Source: Isoetes taiwanensis
Lineage: Eukaryota > Streptophyta > Lycopodiopsida > Isoetales > Isoetaceae
Length of the DNA: 64,000 nucleotides
NCBI GenBank assembly: GCA_021234155.1
Contig: JAJEKV010000267.1
Span: 126,001-190,000 of the forward strand
Reading direction: 5' to 3'
Shown: positions 12,033 to 24,959 of the stretch, piece after piece
How the letters are laid out: every line of letters starts with the position of its first letter
How positions within the stretch are numbered: position 1 is the stretch's first letter
The notes under the pieces: generated by a model
The model's input: only the letters and a program-made list of their open reading frames with translations
Told to the model about the DNA's origin: nothing
The model's database searches: none
Program-made: the position numbers and the translations under genes

Positions 12033-12115
12033 CAATTTGGATGGCACACTTTAACATATCAAGATACGTTTTTCTATAATTAATCAAGATATGCATATAA
12101 TGTCACCAGATGGGA
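12033..12115. repeat. Dispersed direct repeat, partner at 13710-13825
   Basis: The string CAATTTGGATGGCACAC, then AACATATCAAGATACG, TAATTAATCAAGATATGCAT and AATGTCACCAGA, is present here and again at 13710-13825. There the copy carries about 40 extra bases after the first block. The two copies are about 1.7 kb apart. Confidence 0.8.
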
Positions 12116-12146
12116 GTGCTAGGACCTGGGCCAATTTAATCGGGCG

Positions 12147-12345
12147 CTAGAGAAGACTTTGTAGGAAGTAAGCATTTAACCGCACAAACAAAAAGAGATG
12201 GACATGAAATTGATGATATTGAACTATTAAGGCCAATGAAATGCGTCTAGAGAAGACTTTGTAGGAAGTAAGCATTTAACCAGACAAACAAAAGAGATGG
12301 ACATGAAATTGATGATATTGAACTATTAAAGCCAATGAAATGCCC
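12147..12345. repeat. 100-base tandem duplication
   Basis: Unit starting CTAGAGAAGACTTTGTAGG occurs at 12147-12246 and 12247-12345 with only a few differences, so it is much younger than the neighbouring diverged repeats. Confidence 0.93.
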
Positions 12346-15300
12346 TCGACAAATTCTCTAAAAGATTTATCACGTAGAAATGCGTGCAAATCTTTAAATA
12401 TGTCACATTATAACGCCTTCTAAATATTATGGAAAGGGCGCATAAAATGAATTCTAACTGCTTTTAAGATGGATACCATGATCACTCACAAAATGGATTC
12501 ACGCCTAATGGTGGCTCGTAATCGACCGCGGCTAGTGGCAAACCGACATTTAATTTTATGATTCAATTGGCAATACAACATACAAAGGCTTGAAGCAAAT
12601 GAAAATAAGGAAAACGCGAATGTAGAGTATGAGATGGCCTCAGATCCCAATTTTACTATATTGAGAAGACTGAACAAAGTTAGGATATCTAACTTACATA
12701 CAAATTGTCTACCTTCAGATGCAAATCAACCTTCTCTATGCCAAATCCTCATTTCTTGGGGGGTGCAACCAGCCAACAAATGTCACATTTACTATCAATG
12801 TCAAGACTCACCAAGATAGCATTGCATGCACTTACATATCTCTTTATCTCAGATATAACCCGAAATAATTTCTTTTTCGATTCAATATTGTTGCCCAATG
12901 CAATGTCGTTTTCGCCTGCTAGCTTTCCAGCCTTTTATTCACATTGCCAATTTCTTGAATGAAATTCAGAGTGGCCTCATCTTTTTGCATAGAGAGCTTT
13001 GTAAGTGAATGGCATTCATTGTTTCGATTGCCTCAGAGAACCCCAATGGTGGAACAAATTATAAAAAGGAACAAAAAGAATGGGGTATAATGGAACGTGG
13101 GTCAAGCATCTCTATTATAGGAGCAAAAAAAATGAAAGGTTGGGAAGTTCGGGAGAAGTAGAAAGCCAATGTTTTGAATCAAACCATCGGATCGTAGAAA
13201 ATACATGATATAGCTGGTATCGTCAGCCCATTGCCATAGCTGCAGGAAGATTCAATTCCTCGCAATTCAAAATCGAAGTGCGGAATCATTTGTCTACAAC
13301 AAACCGAAACAAAGAGCAATTGCTAAGCATGTTGTTCCAAAGATTGCAATCGATGGAATACCATGTGAACTCAAGACCTAAAACAATCTAAAAGGCAACA
13401 CTTTTAATCACAAGCCACCCGAAAGCGTAAGCCCGGTGCATCTTTATAAGGTCGCCATTCATCTCCAAAGACCGCCCCGGGTCCAAGAGTTTTCCGGGTC
13501 TTCGCAGTCACTGATAATTGCATTTGCATATGACTCGCATAAGGAAATAAACAATAAGCATAAAGGAATAAAAGAGAGATTCAAGGCTGCAAAAATGCAT
13601 TGCATACACTAACAATTCTAACAACACGTCAATATGTTCATTTGGGTTCCCAAAACTCCTCCATGTTGGCCATCCCCGATTCCCATTGCAATTGTTGCAA
13701 CACCAACTACAATTTGGATGGCACACATACATGTTAGAACTCAACTTTCGTGTTATGTATTCCATTTAACATATCAAGATACGGTTTCTATAATTAATCA
13801 AGATATGCATACAATGTCACCAGACGGATTGCATGGGATGCAAATTGTTAAACAAAGATTAATAGGAGTTAATGCACAATCTTCCCATCAAGGACACGGA
13901 TGGTCATGCACTTCTTGGTGCATCTAATGACAAGGAATAAACATCCAAGGAACCATAATTTTGAATGCTGCAAACCCTATGCAATAAAAGCCTAACAATC
14001 ATGGACAAAATAGCCAGATAGAAGAACAAAGGCACAAAGATTGAAAGACAAAACTACGAAGAATACCAGATTAGATGTGGCATGGACATGTGGAAAATCC
14101 AATGTTCTCGCAATAGCAAACTGATGATGCAACACCTTCAAGCTTATCCGATGCTACTTTTCTGAAAAAATAAACAATAGAATCAAAACAAAGAATGCCT
14201 GTCAAAAATCAGCCGATTAGGCTGCAATGTCAAAGCCGAATCTATCTTTTCCGTAATCCCAATCTGCAGAAAGGGGAACGATTATCCTATTGATCCTCTT
14301 TTCCAAAACTGAAAGGGGGAAAATTTCATATATGCATGCCGGGATTCAAAAGGGGCAAATCGAAAAGGGACTCGGGATTAGGTATGGAAAGCTTTGTCAG
14401 GAATGATTTTTTCACATGTCGAAGAACAAAACACAAATTTTGCATCAACGATATCATCGTGCCTAAGGCCCAATCGCTGGGCATGAAATCTGAAGATGGG
14501 ACACCCTAGAAAATTTCTTCAAAGCCAGACCCCTCCTGCACATTCGATGCAAACAGCCGCAAAGATGGGCGGTGCACAAATCATGCCGAAGAACTTCCAC
14601 AGAGCCAACAACGGAACTCCTTTTCGACCTATCGAAAAGGAAAATCAAACATAGCATATTAGCTGGAGCTCAGAAAAATAAATTTCTAAATCATAGGAAA
14701 AGGACAAACTCGATTTTTGGAAGATGGATTTTTTTTTTTCCGGCAGCTAAAGCCTTTAAAATCTTAGGACTTAAAAGAAAATCCAAAAAGTTTACGGATA
14801 GTCGGGAAAACCAAATTTAAACAATGGATTAGCTAAAGTCCATGTCGTAATATAAACTTGAATCGCTCTGTAGTATAAGGCAGAGAACCATTTTTCTAAA
14901 TCTGTCATGTAATCGATTAGAATTCCTTCTATTGTCATCAAATCCGATAAAGCAATAGGAGATATTAAGACAAAGTAGGATGATCATATCCATAATGTCA
15001 TGCCAAAATCCTTATGAAGCTAGTCGAAAATACCTCTCACAGCCTAACAAATAGCTCTAACACAATAACTGCTTATTGCACCTCCCATATTGCCCATGCT
15101 TGCAGAGCAGAGTAGAGCAAAAAGTCCCTATGGGCCAAAAATCCAAAGGCTTTGTATATTTTTCTGTAGACTCCACCTTAGATCAATCGAAGCAGAAGTA
15201 GAAGAAACCTTAGATCCCTTTGTTTTTCGGCTGCCACTAGCAGATACGAAACTTTATTCCAACTTCAAAACACTTGGAGAAGCAATGATAGTGGTTGGCT

Positions 15301-15708
15301 TATATGTGACCAGATTAGCTCCAGCAATATGCCATTTGCCGCCAAAGTAACAAAGCAACATTAGCCCTTAACACTTTTGCATAACCCCACTTATTTGCAT
15401 AATAAGCAACCAACGAGAAAACCTTCTAAGTATTTAGCGATGTTGAGAATAACGATGTTAAGAAAAAACCACAAAATGTATATTGGCCCATGACTTCCAG
15501 GCCACAAATTTCATAGAAGAATAATAACCTTCAGGAAAAACCCTTAAGGGAAAATTGTAAAAGGGAATATTTGCCCTTAGAAAATTCATATCTATTGTCA
15601 TTTTTTGCCATTTCCAAGGCAAGTTTAAGATATCCATGCTAAGTGCCAATAAAGTTGCCAGTAAGATTTTGATTTTGATTCTGATGCAATTCTTCAGCGA
15701 CAATGCAT

Positions 15709-15777
15709 CCAGTAATCGTCGTTAGCAGCATTTGTAGCTAGAGAGCATCTAAATTGGCCCTCCAAGCGACGATTACT
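15709..15777. repeat. Inverted repeat (hairpin) with 12-base arms
   Basis: CAGTAATCGTCG on the left is matched by its complement CGACGATTACTG on the right, separated by about 44 bases. It could be a MITE remnant; no target duplication was found. Confidence 0.7.
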
Positions 15778-16374
15778 GAATCCAAATCATTTAGCTTGGA
15801 TTCTCCAAGCCAAATCGGCCTAATAACACTTGCCAGGATCTTCAACGTGAAGGGTCCCGAGATCCGGCTCTCATGATGTGTAGCAATACGCAGAAAACGT
15901 TTTTCCTCTCATTTTTCCTCTTAGTTTGTCCCATCCAACCAGGTCTAGCCAAATGGACCTATGGTTCAATGGCCCACCTTAATGTTTTGATTAAAATGCT
16001 ACTTAACATATGAAGTGTTAGCCATTAAAAAGGATCCCCTATTGCAGTTTCGCAGATCCCCCACCAATAAACGTAATACTTGAGTTGGGTTTGCTAGAGC
16101 TGCAGCTTCGAAACCATTCAAAAGTGGTATTTTTTATATTTTGAACAAAAACAACCAAGTTGAATTTGCAGGATTTGCAGCTTTGGAACCCATTCCAAAT
16201 TTTTGATGAAGACAACCATTTGGCAAGGCAATACTGTAGGTTTAAATCCTGTGTATTCTTAAACTGATTATTACTAGCCATAATTCAAATCTTTAAGTAA
16301 GTCAATATAGGGAAATGTTTGCTTGGCCATCCATGAATATCCTTATGCACTAACTTGCTTCCCCAAATGCAGGG

Positions 16375-16440
16375 GAGTCGGGAAAGAGAAATATTCGCGA
16401 CAGCCTTGGCCACCACGATAAAGATAAAGTTCTTGTCTTA
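16375..16440 (+). repeat. SINE-like tail fragment
   Basis: GGCCACCACGATAAAG and TTCTTGTCTTA, preceded by a GGGAAAGAGAA-type segment, match the 3' tail shared by the SINE-like copies at 10.4 and 50.1 kb. The tRNA-like head is missing. Confidence 0.4.
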
Positions 16441-16506
16441 ACATATATAATTATTAGCGGGAGGAATCTTTGGTCCCGCAAAAGCTAGGGGCCTGCTTCT
16501 TCGTCA

Positions 16507-16563
16507 CGACCACGGAATTAGCGACAGGTAAACCGCGACCACGGAATTATCGACAGGCAAACC
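16507..16563. repeat. 29-base tandem duplication
   Basis: CGACCACGGAATTA-(G/T)-CGACAGG occurs twice with period 29. Confidence 0.85.
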
Positions 16564-16886
16564 GGATAACGGATAAGGTTGAAGCAGATATCCGTGGTTC
16601 CACAAGCGGAGACATCCGCAGGCAATAGTTGGCAGCTTCGAATGGGTTGTGACATGCATAAATAGCTTCCTTTAACTACTGGGGTTGGATTCAAGGGCTT
16701 AAGAAGGTATGTCTGCATCTATTGTGGTTTCTCTTTCTGCTAAGTTATTCATACAGAAGACTTCGATTCTATTTTTTAGGTTGAAGGCACACTATTGCTT
16801 TCTATTCTTAGATCTAATAATCTTAGTTAAAAAGACTACCTGATGAGACTTCCCTGTGCAAAAAAACGTCTATTTGCAATAGTGCC

Positions 16887-16967
16887 ATGGAGCAGAAGCG
16901 ATCAATCAAGAATGTCGCCATTCTCGCCCCCCGTGAATCGGGTTGTATCTCTTCTGGTCATTTCTAG
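16887..16967 (+). CDS. Possible first exon of the WDR4-like gene
   Basis: ATG at 16887 opens 26 codons (MEQKRSIKNVAILAPRESGC...) and a stop; a GT donor could lie inside it. It is 2.1 kb upstream of the securely read WDR4-like exons and on the same strand. The link is inference from position only. Confidence 0.2.
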   Translation: MEQKRSIKNVAILAPRESGCISSGHF

Positions 16968-17606
16968 ACTCAGATATGAACTCTAGACCAATCTATCTTC
17001 TAGTTTTCTTTTCTGAATCTACAACTGTGTTGGCTTAAAGCGCCATTGTTAGAAGGAATGGGTGCACTCCATGGATCTAACAACGGTATAGAACTGTTGA
17101 CATCAGTTTCCTGACTTTGCAGCTCTTCATTGGTTTTTTAGATTTTATAATTTGAATTTTCCCCATTCATTTGTAACGCCTGCCTTTATTCACAGCAATA
17201 GCTTTATTCTCGCACCATTTCTAACCATTCCTATCCAAAATGTAGCTCTATTCTATTTGAAATCAGACAATTTTCCTATCCTGAAGGAAATCCTTGAGGT
17301 GCGTGCTCTGATCCACCCCTCGCTCTCTATAACTCATATCCCTCTCCCATCCGGGTTGTAGTGCATTAGTACTTCCTTGCCCCAAGTCAAGGCTCATAAA
17401 ACTACAAGAAGAAGAGAGAGGCAAATGATTGTCTAAATTCCTTTAAAAGTCATCCTCTCGTGGATGCATTATACATGATTGACTTGGTTCTCCCTTGACA
17501 GACAAACCGTGGTCATGCAATGCCTAGATCCAACGAGTGTTTTAAAAAAATATTTTTTTCGATGCATAAACAACTAAGAAAAAAAGTATTTCCAAAGTAC
17601 ACATAC

Positions 17607-17705
17607 CTGGAAAGCAACTTTGCATGCTATATCCAATAAACCAGCCATTTTTAGCTCAGGCGCTCCATTAGTAGGGTGTCCAATGTCAACAAAGAGTGTG
17701 TTCTT
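17607..17705 (-). CDS. Possible minus-strand exon, unrecognised
   Basis: A minus-strand open stretch encodes FVDIGHPTNGAPELKMAGLL and ends with CAG|GTATGT at 17607. Its composition is clearly protein-like. A stop lies a few codons upstream, which may be intronic. I could not place the family, and it would run antiparallel inside the WDR4-like locus. Confidence 0.25.
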
Positions 17706-18113
17706 CTAAACACTTTTCCTCCAACTTACCTTCGTCAATAATAAGTGCTTCAGGTTTCCGGGAATTCCAGCCTTCTCCTTTTCCATTTAAATATACTCCT
17801 TCATACTACATACCATAGCCAACTTCCGCGAAGTGCCAAAATGTTTGTCAAGATGACTTTCATTTATTAATTACCAAGGGCATTCCACCTAGAAGATAAT
17901 AATCGAAATAGAACAAGAATACACACACCAAAGTATATACTAAGCATAGTGAAAGTCCACCTGTAAAACCCATTTTCCATGAAAAGGGATCGCCAGACTT
18001 TGTTTTTGAAGACAAAAAAGGTCATGTATTTAAACGCATTGTTCATGTCATGCCATTCTGATGACCAGTGATCGATGTTATAATCACTGCTTCTGTGATA
18101 TGATTACAATCAA

Positions 18114-18335
18114 ATGCTTCAAAAGAAGCAACTTCCACATGTAGAAGTACCAAAGGGACATATTTTGGGGCAGCCGGAACTTTGTTATGGTGCTAAGGCA
18201 AAACCAGTTGGGAGATCCAATCGAGGTCAAGAAGATTCAAGGCCATATTTCCAAATAATCTGCAGCCTTCATCATTCCACCCTGAATCTTTTGAAAGTCT
18301 CTGATAGTGTGCATAATGCTGGTCCAACTGTGTGA
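18114..18335 (+). CDS. Possible internal exon near the WDR4-like gene
   Basis: Plus-strand frame encoding KKQLPHVEVPKGHILGQPEL and a Gly/Lys-rich continuation, upstream of the WD-repeat exons. In plant TRM82 proteins this position (before the SPD motif) holds a variable charged linker, so it fits. No residue motif proves it. Confidence 0.25.
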   Translation: MLQKKQLPHVEVPKGHILGQPELCYGAKAKPVGRSNRGQEDSRPYFQIICSLHHSTLNLLKVSDSVHNAGPTV

Positions 18336-19039
18336 AGTGATAAATTATTGAGTGGTTTAGCATGTCTTACATAGTTATATAGTACTATTTTTCTGCTGGA
18401 TGTTGAGTGAATCTGATCGTTTATAGAGCATTACTCCATCCTTTGAATCGTAACCATTCCACCGGGACTTAGCTTGTGCCTCGCTTGTTCCCTAAGTTCC
18501 TATATGTTCTTCCTCAGAAGGAAAAAAAGCAACATAATGTAGGGAAGTATCGGGCACTCCTTCCAAGGAGATGTCTCTAAAAATGCACCAGCAGATAGAG
18601 TCTCTATTGGTTTATTGTCTATATCTTATTCCTGAACTTGAATGGCTGCTATTCTGAAGGCATGCTGCTTCAAGAAAAGGAAGTTTTGTTGGCATTAAGT
18701 TTTTGAATCTTAGAGCTTTCATGAAAAAAGCAACATTTTATATTTTCATGCAATATAGCCCTCATTTTAAAGCTGCTTTACAGTCTTTTGTTGGTTCCTC
18801 TTTTTCTCCTTTCTTTCCTAAGTTTTGCCAACAATAAAGAGCTAATTTATGCTTTAATGAATTTCTCTTTTGGACTTCTTGATCCCACTATGTATTTCTC
18901 CTTAGTATACTAGAAATTCTGCTGGCATTATCGATGAGCAGAAATATGGGTTCATAGAATTGTTCTAAGTAGGAATTGTTAAACCCAGATTGTCGTCTTC
19001 TATTGCTTGAATGATAACAGTGCATGAATTATTTTGCAG

Positions 19040-19780
19040 GTGACTTCTCCTGATGAAAGATTCATTATTATAGCCGATATTGACTTCAAGATTCGAGTAT
19101 ATGTCATTGGATGTTCTGTGGTCTCTTATTTTCGTAGTTACAATTTTTTTTGTGCATGGGCCTCTTACAGATCAGTGTTCTTCCTAAAAGACCAACATCA
19201 GGAGCTCGTGAGATTCGTGCGTGTAAGAATTGCCAGCTGTAAGTGCATAAATTAAAAATGACCTGGTTAATGGAATAATTACGATCTTTAGTAGTAGAAA
19301 CAACTATTAGGTTGTTTCCCTCTACTTTAACATCTTGTGTCTTTGAGATCGTCTTGATCATCATTCATGCACCTTGGTGTTATTCTGACATACAATGCTC
19401 GATGTAGCTTTATCTCTTGCCTTGCATTTATAGGAAGTTATTAGGGCATATCACTCCTCATCTCTGTTTGACTTATGTCACTTCCACCTTAGCGAGATAA
19501 AGTCCTGGCTTTCATATAGGAAGATAATTTGGCTTATGACTTGATGTTTTTACCAAACAATGTACATTTTGCAATAAGCAAAAGCAGAAGTGCCAAAGGG
19601 CACTATTTAAATCTTTATGCATGTGCTGCCTCGTTCTTCAATTAGTTTAATTATTTTTACAAGAACATTCTTTTTCTAGATTCGACTTTGGGATTACTCG
19701 GAGATACTTTTGATGTGGCAAACATTCATTCCGCCTGCTAAATCCACAAGATTCATACTTCCGAATTATCCACATTAAAA
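19040..19780 (+). CDS. WDR4/TRM82-like WD-repeat protein, exons
   Basis: WDR4 (yeast Trm82) is the non-catalytic partner of METTL1/Trm8 in tRNA N7-guanosine-46 methylation. After a TTTTGCAG acceptor, exon 19040-19096 encodes VTSPDERFIIIADIDFKIR, matching the SPDxRFIxxADxDxKIR signature of the family. A 74-base GT-AG intron (19097-19170) joins in frame to ISVLPKRPTSGAREIRA, the plant-type continuation (VFPKKPxxGAHEIQS). A further acceptor at 19679 opens IRLWDYSEI, the RLWDxxSG motif of the next WD repeat, after which the frame shifts. No upstream WD repeats or complete gene could be assembled, so this is either a long-intron gene only partly readable by eye or a decaying copy. The first two exons look intact. 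Confidence 0.6.
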
Positions 19781-19789
19781 CCACAACAA

Positions 19790-20769
19790 ATGCAAAAACT
19801 TCCAAAACACAAAGCAGGAATGGCCATTCGAAGTCCATAGCCTAACTTTGACCGGAGCTCATGTTCTCTATGGCACGGCCTCCGTGAGTAGTGTATAGTT
19901 CATGTTCACGTTCATGTTATATGTTATATGAAAGATAATCATCCTGTTACGAAACCATGGCTATTTTATTCTAAATATTCCTTTCTCAACTTAATTAAAG
20001 CTTTATTAAATCTTATCATAATGCTAGGGAAATATTCCTCCAATTTTCCCAATCTAGACGATGATTAAATTTGGATACATAGATCCTATTCTGGATGTTC
20101 CCCAAATCTAACGTAATCGTATACAACGAATAGCACTATTGTATACATTCCCTAGCTTATATACAGAATACTCGAATGGTACCTAGGTGTAAGTGTGTTA
20201 AAAGGCAAGGGGGAGGGAGGGAGGGAGGGAGGGAGAGAGAGAACAATTTTGACGTGTTCATGTGGTCATCGAAATAAGTCAAAAGCCAAATAGCTTATTT
20301 TTTTCAAAAAATGAAATTTTATATAGAGGTACATCTACGTTGATGGTTGGTTATAAAGATCAATTTTGAAAATTAGGCAACATATGATGTGGAAATGTTA
20401 ATTGTGAATATAAAGAAATTTAGAACATATGGTTATTATGCCTTTACACTAATGGGAAGTTTTATGAGGTTAAGGTAATGCTACCATGTCCGAGTCTATA
20501 TAAGCTAAACACCTTACGTTAGCATCAATATAATTGTTTAATATTGATTGGATGAGATAGCAACAATGGCTCTGACATGTCAATTTCTTCCATTTGTACA
20601 GGCTTTATTTTTGCTCGTTGATAATGTGATGCCTCTAAAGTGACGGAAAGAGATGAGAGATAGAAAGTAGGAGAAATGTATAGGAAACATTGCGAATGAG
20701 AAACAACAAACAACACAGGTAAGTCCCTTTACACATGAGATTGTTACATTAACTAGCATAGATAATCCA
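19790..20769. other. No recognisable gene; contains a GGGA microsatellite
   Basis: AT-rich sequence. At 20208-20241 there is a (GGGA)n run passing into (GA)n. No Helitron 5' terminus could be fixed here. Confidence 0.55.
20208..20241 (+). repeat. GGGA/GA microsatellite
   Basis: Five to six GGGA/GGGAG units followed by AGAGAGAGA. Confidence 0.9.
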
Positions 20770-23700
20770 ATGCCTACTAGAGAGTGGTATTCGAACTTAA
20801 GTGAAGAAGGTAGGGAGAGAATACGTCGAAGAGAAAGAGAGCGCTATGCAGCTCCGATCCTAAGAAGAACGTGAAAGAGCATTACAAAGAAGAAGAGAAC
20901 GCTATGCATATAGACGAGAGTTGTCTAGGCAACGAATTGATAGGAGCACATAGTCTACTTGCTTAGATACCCCAATAATAGATGCAAATATGGCTGAAAT
21001 AAATAACTTGCAATCACAAGTTGCCGGCCCAAGCAAATTACCCGATCAAGCAAGCTCGCGACCGAGGGAGTCGTGGGAGGAATCTTCCCAAGATTGGCGC
21101 AGCCGGGTGCTCTAACGGGAGGCGCCAAGACAAACCGCCTCCGTGGAACAACCCACAACGCGATCGCAGGTATAGCCCCAAAGGGAGACGGAGAGATTAG
21201 TGGATGTTGCAAGGAAACATCGACATAGTTTATGTTCAATCGTGATCCATGGTAGACATGTGCTCGCTTGACCAAATGACCGCAGTAGCACAAGTAGTTT
21301 ACCCATTGCTAAACTCGAATATAATGATATTCTTGGTTCCATAACAGTAATCAAATGAAAGAGTTGAGAGCCTCGGATCAACGAGATCTAACACATTGGC
21401 GCATGTGCACCGACGCATGAACTTGGCAATGAATAGAACTTAACGAATGTGCACATGGAATAAGAGGTGCACATATTGTCAACAGTGGTAGCCCTTAAGC
21501 CCTAATTTTTATAGGTGTAATTTAGAATGTGAGGCGAATCTTAGCTTTTTTCGATTAGTTATGTTGGCGATTTTGTTTCTGGCTTCAATTTGAGTTGTAG
21601 CAACCTTGGCAAATCTTTCGTCCATCAAACGATGGAATATATACTTTTTTCTCAAGTAAAATTTGAGTCTACAATATATATTTGTTATGTCCGTATACAG
21701 TTGTAAGCACAATGCTCACATAATGAATATACATGTTACCAGACATTGGCATATGATTGTAAATCTCAATAGCTCCACACTAAGGGCTAAACAATAACAA
21801 GTACACAGACTTAGCCGAGGCATGATTGCATATTATGGTGGGCAAGCACAAACCGATTTGATTTCACCATCTTTTAAGATTGGATAAACAATGCATCAAA
21901 AGCAAAAATACTCCAGTATTGCATACCTGGATGTTGGAACCGGATCATGAAATCCATATAACATGCATGGTTTTTTCCCTTTCCCCTTTTTTTTTCTTGG
22001 AGGTAAATGGCAATTCTAAAGAACTCACCAAGATAGAATTCGTATTAATTTTACATGATTTTAGGGGGTTAAGGGCGATTTTAAAATAATTACCAAGAAT
22101 AAAATTCATATGGGGACGAATCCAAGAATCCATCATTTAGTGATGTAGGCTAACTTATGAGTGGAGGGAGAAAATTTCGTAGACAAGGTGGCGATATTTT
22201 ATTGGCACCACTCCTAATTGATCCTACTCAACAATGGTGAAAAAATGCAAATGTCCCAAAAATAGCCTTTTGGCGATATTTCGAGCTTAAGGGCTACCCT
22301 GATTGTCAAATCTTGCTGCTTAACATTGAGGAAAATGGTTTTTGTTGTAATAATGGAAGATGGTTACTTCCAACCGTTACCACCTTTGCCTACAAGATAA
22401 TTAATTTGTACAACACACCGGGTTGGTCAAGGAAATGTTTATTTAATAAACAAGTTGTTATGTTTGGTGTACTTGGAGTTGATGGCGCCTTCGCGTGAAC
22501 TTAGATTTTCCATCCTCCGCTGCAATCACCGGGTCATACATATCATAGATTACCCCCTCTGGCCAGATGTTGGGAATCCTATACATTGGTATGTCTATGA
22601 TGAATCGCAACGCTACATACATGCACGTAATCAAAGAGTGCCATTCCAATGGATCAAGGCAGCTTGGATCGGCTCTTAACCAATTAAACCCATTCATACG
22701 ACACCTTCGAACTATGGGAAGTATGGATATGCCATCGCATACATAACAAAAGAAGGAGCCATTTGCTATTAATGAAATTGCATCTATTGCCGAGGTCAAC
22801 AATACAACAGACATCCGACTGCGTTCTTTGGATTTCGGTTCGGAACCAAGGAGAACCGACCTTCATAAAATATCCTTGATCCCATGTATGAACCACTTCA
22901 ATACCCTTTGTTCTTTCCCCATGGCACATTAGGATGGGGGCTTGGAAATGAGCACAACTTGACACAATTGCAATGGTATAGGACAAGGTTATTACATGAA
23001 GATCGGTTCTTGCGCTTAGGTCGACTCTTCTACGAGAATACCTAGTAGATATGTATTCGAGAGTTGAGGATGCCCGTCCTGAATTATTATTTTAAAACAA
23101 CGGGCGTTCCGCAACGTAAGAATACAAAGATGATGAGGATTATTAGAACACGATAACGATGATGAAAATGACATTATCTTACCTCGCATCATTCTTGGGT
23201 TGTAAAGATGGTGTTCGGTACAAGTAGCAGACGCACTAGCACTCTCAAAGGGCAAAAGGTCGCCCCTACCTTATTTATTACGATGACGACAAAAACACAG
23301 ATTGGCCCGAGATACTGAACCGCACTTAGGCCGGGACAAAATGCATCCGATGCTCCTATGATCGTGAGTTCGGTGTTTCCACGGTAGACTACAACGACTA
23401 AAAGAGTTGCTACCAAAAGTTCTTTCAACGATATTATATAAGATACATGTTGTAGAGTTCCAGAAACGAGGATTGCCCCATGCTCACCTTGTGCTACGCA
23501 CAGAACCTGATATACCGATCGATTGTATCGATGAGATCATTTCTCTGGAGCTGCCATCGGATCCAGTGCTTCGAGCACAAGTACAAAAGTTCATGATTCA
23601 TAGGCACACAGAGAGATGTTCTTCTAACAATTCTTCCCGCTGCTACAACTTCCCAAAGCCCGTGAATCCCAATGACGCCTCTTGATTCGAGAGGTTATGT

Positions 23701-24760
23701 ACAATATAGAAGAAGAAGTGCAGATGATATGTGGGTGGTGCCGTACAATGCGTTCTTGCTTCACGAACTAGATTGCCATATCACCGTGGACGTTGCATCT
23801 ACTGTGCACGTCTTTTCCTATCTCTATGGTTATATATATAAAGGGTTCGATGGGGTTCGATAGTGCCAACTTTCGAGTAGCACAAGATAATGAGTCTGCA
23901 GGTCAATCTTCATTAATAAATAGTCAACCAACTCAACACATGTCATGTACCTCGTTAGCAAATGGAGGGCAAGGAATAGAAACGTCTAAAGATTCTTTTG
24001 AAAATATATCATTGGATAAACCTACTAAACCAAATACTACTTAACCAAATACGGGACTACGTTAATGGGCCGGTGATTCACATCCGCCATGGAGGCATCG
24101 TGGAGAATAATGTCCTATCATATAACACATAAATCGCCATCCGCCGGGATGTCTCCCACCGCACCTACGGTTACCAAATACAAACTTCGCTCTTGGATCA
24201 CTATTTTTCACGGCCACTAGATTCTCGAGTTTGATTCTCTCAATGATATCCAATATCATGAACAATACACATTAATTCCATATAATGGGACATCTATCTT
24301 GCAACATGGTGAGTATCTAGAGCAAGAGCGACGTGATACGCGTGAGAAACATTGTCAAGAAGAGATCTATGCAACCCATTATATGTAGAGTACGCTTATT
24401 ATTACCCCGGTTGGTGAAGCATTTTATTTAAGGCAAATCCTATTACATCTATCCAGAAGAACATGGGATGAAATCAAAATCGTGAAATAATTTGGAACAT
24501 GAAACTTATCGACAAGTCGCAGAGGCACATGGACTCACTTGCAACAAGGTAACGAGGCAACGCCGATTATGGAAGAAGCAACGCCGTTGTCTCTAAGTCC
24601 CACACAACTACGATTTTTATTTGCAATGGTCTTACTTGATCAAGCGCCAAAGACTCGAGATATGGAGTAGATTCCGAAAATCGATGAGCATTGACTTGCT
24701 AGACCAATACCGAATGATGAAACAAGTTGCATTTAACTAATCACTCCACCTAATCAATAA
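20770..24760 (+). pseudogene. Helitron Rep/helicase protein, N-terminal (Rep) half, decayed
   Basis: ATG at 20770 opens an Arg-rich N-terminus (SEEGRERIRRRERERYA, then RRRERYAYRRELSRQRIDRS after a frameshift). The Helitron_like_N region follows across frameshifts: FCCNNGRWLLP (22.33 kb), VGNPIHWYVYDESQRY (22.57 kb) and PLQYPLFFPHGTLGWGLG (22.88 kb). At 23.45 kb is the HUH-type Rep motif (EFQKRGLPHAHLVLR); at 23.75-23.86 kb VVPYNAFLLHELDCHI and GYIYKGFDGV, which is the Tyr motif region; and at 24.6 kb PTQLRFLFAMVLL. Rep nicks and joins DNA during rolling-circle transposition. Many stops and frameshifts, plus a non-homologous block at about 21.48-22.14 kb, show the copy is dead. The helicase half is displaced to 32.5 kb. 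Confidence 0.88.
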
Positions 24761-24959
24761 TATATTGACTCCAAAGATGGGGTGCAAAATCGGTACGGGT
24801 AGCAGAAATCACCGTCCGGGGCCGCCATAAGTGCTTTAAAATCTACAAGAGGTTTTAAAACACCACGTGCGTGATTGAAGTATTGACATGGTTGGTCTTG
24901 GCGCCAAATGACAAATTCGAGAGAATCATGAACATGTTTGGTGCCGAAACATGAATGCT

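Larger units (their letters stand above)
12346..16886. other. Gene-poor stretch with small repeats
   Basis: No gene could be supported. Short frames on both strands (for example 13508-13927, 14463-14820, 15090-15350, 16039-16281) lack domains or matched splice sites. Contents worth naming are the repeat partner at 13710-13825, a hairpin at 15709-15777, a 29-base tandem pair at 16507-16563 and a SINE tail at 16375-16440. Confidence 0.5.

Noticed and set aside
17607-17705. SKP1-like C-terminal exon (AGLLDIACKVAFQ resembles a GLLDLTCQTVA motif)
   Set aside because: Flanking residues do not match SKP1 and no second SKP1 motif occurs nearby; kept only as an unrecognised exon.
22458-22814. Minus-strand 118-codon frame
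   Set aside because: Lies antisense to Helitron N-domain motifs (CCNNGRWLLP, HWYVYDES) that are clearly plus-strand coding.
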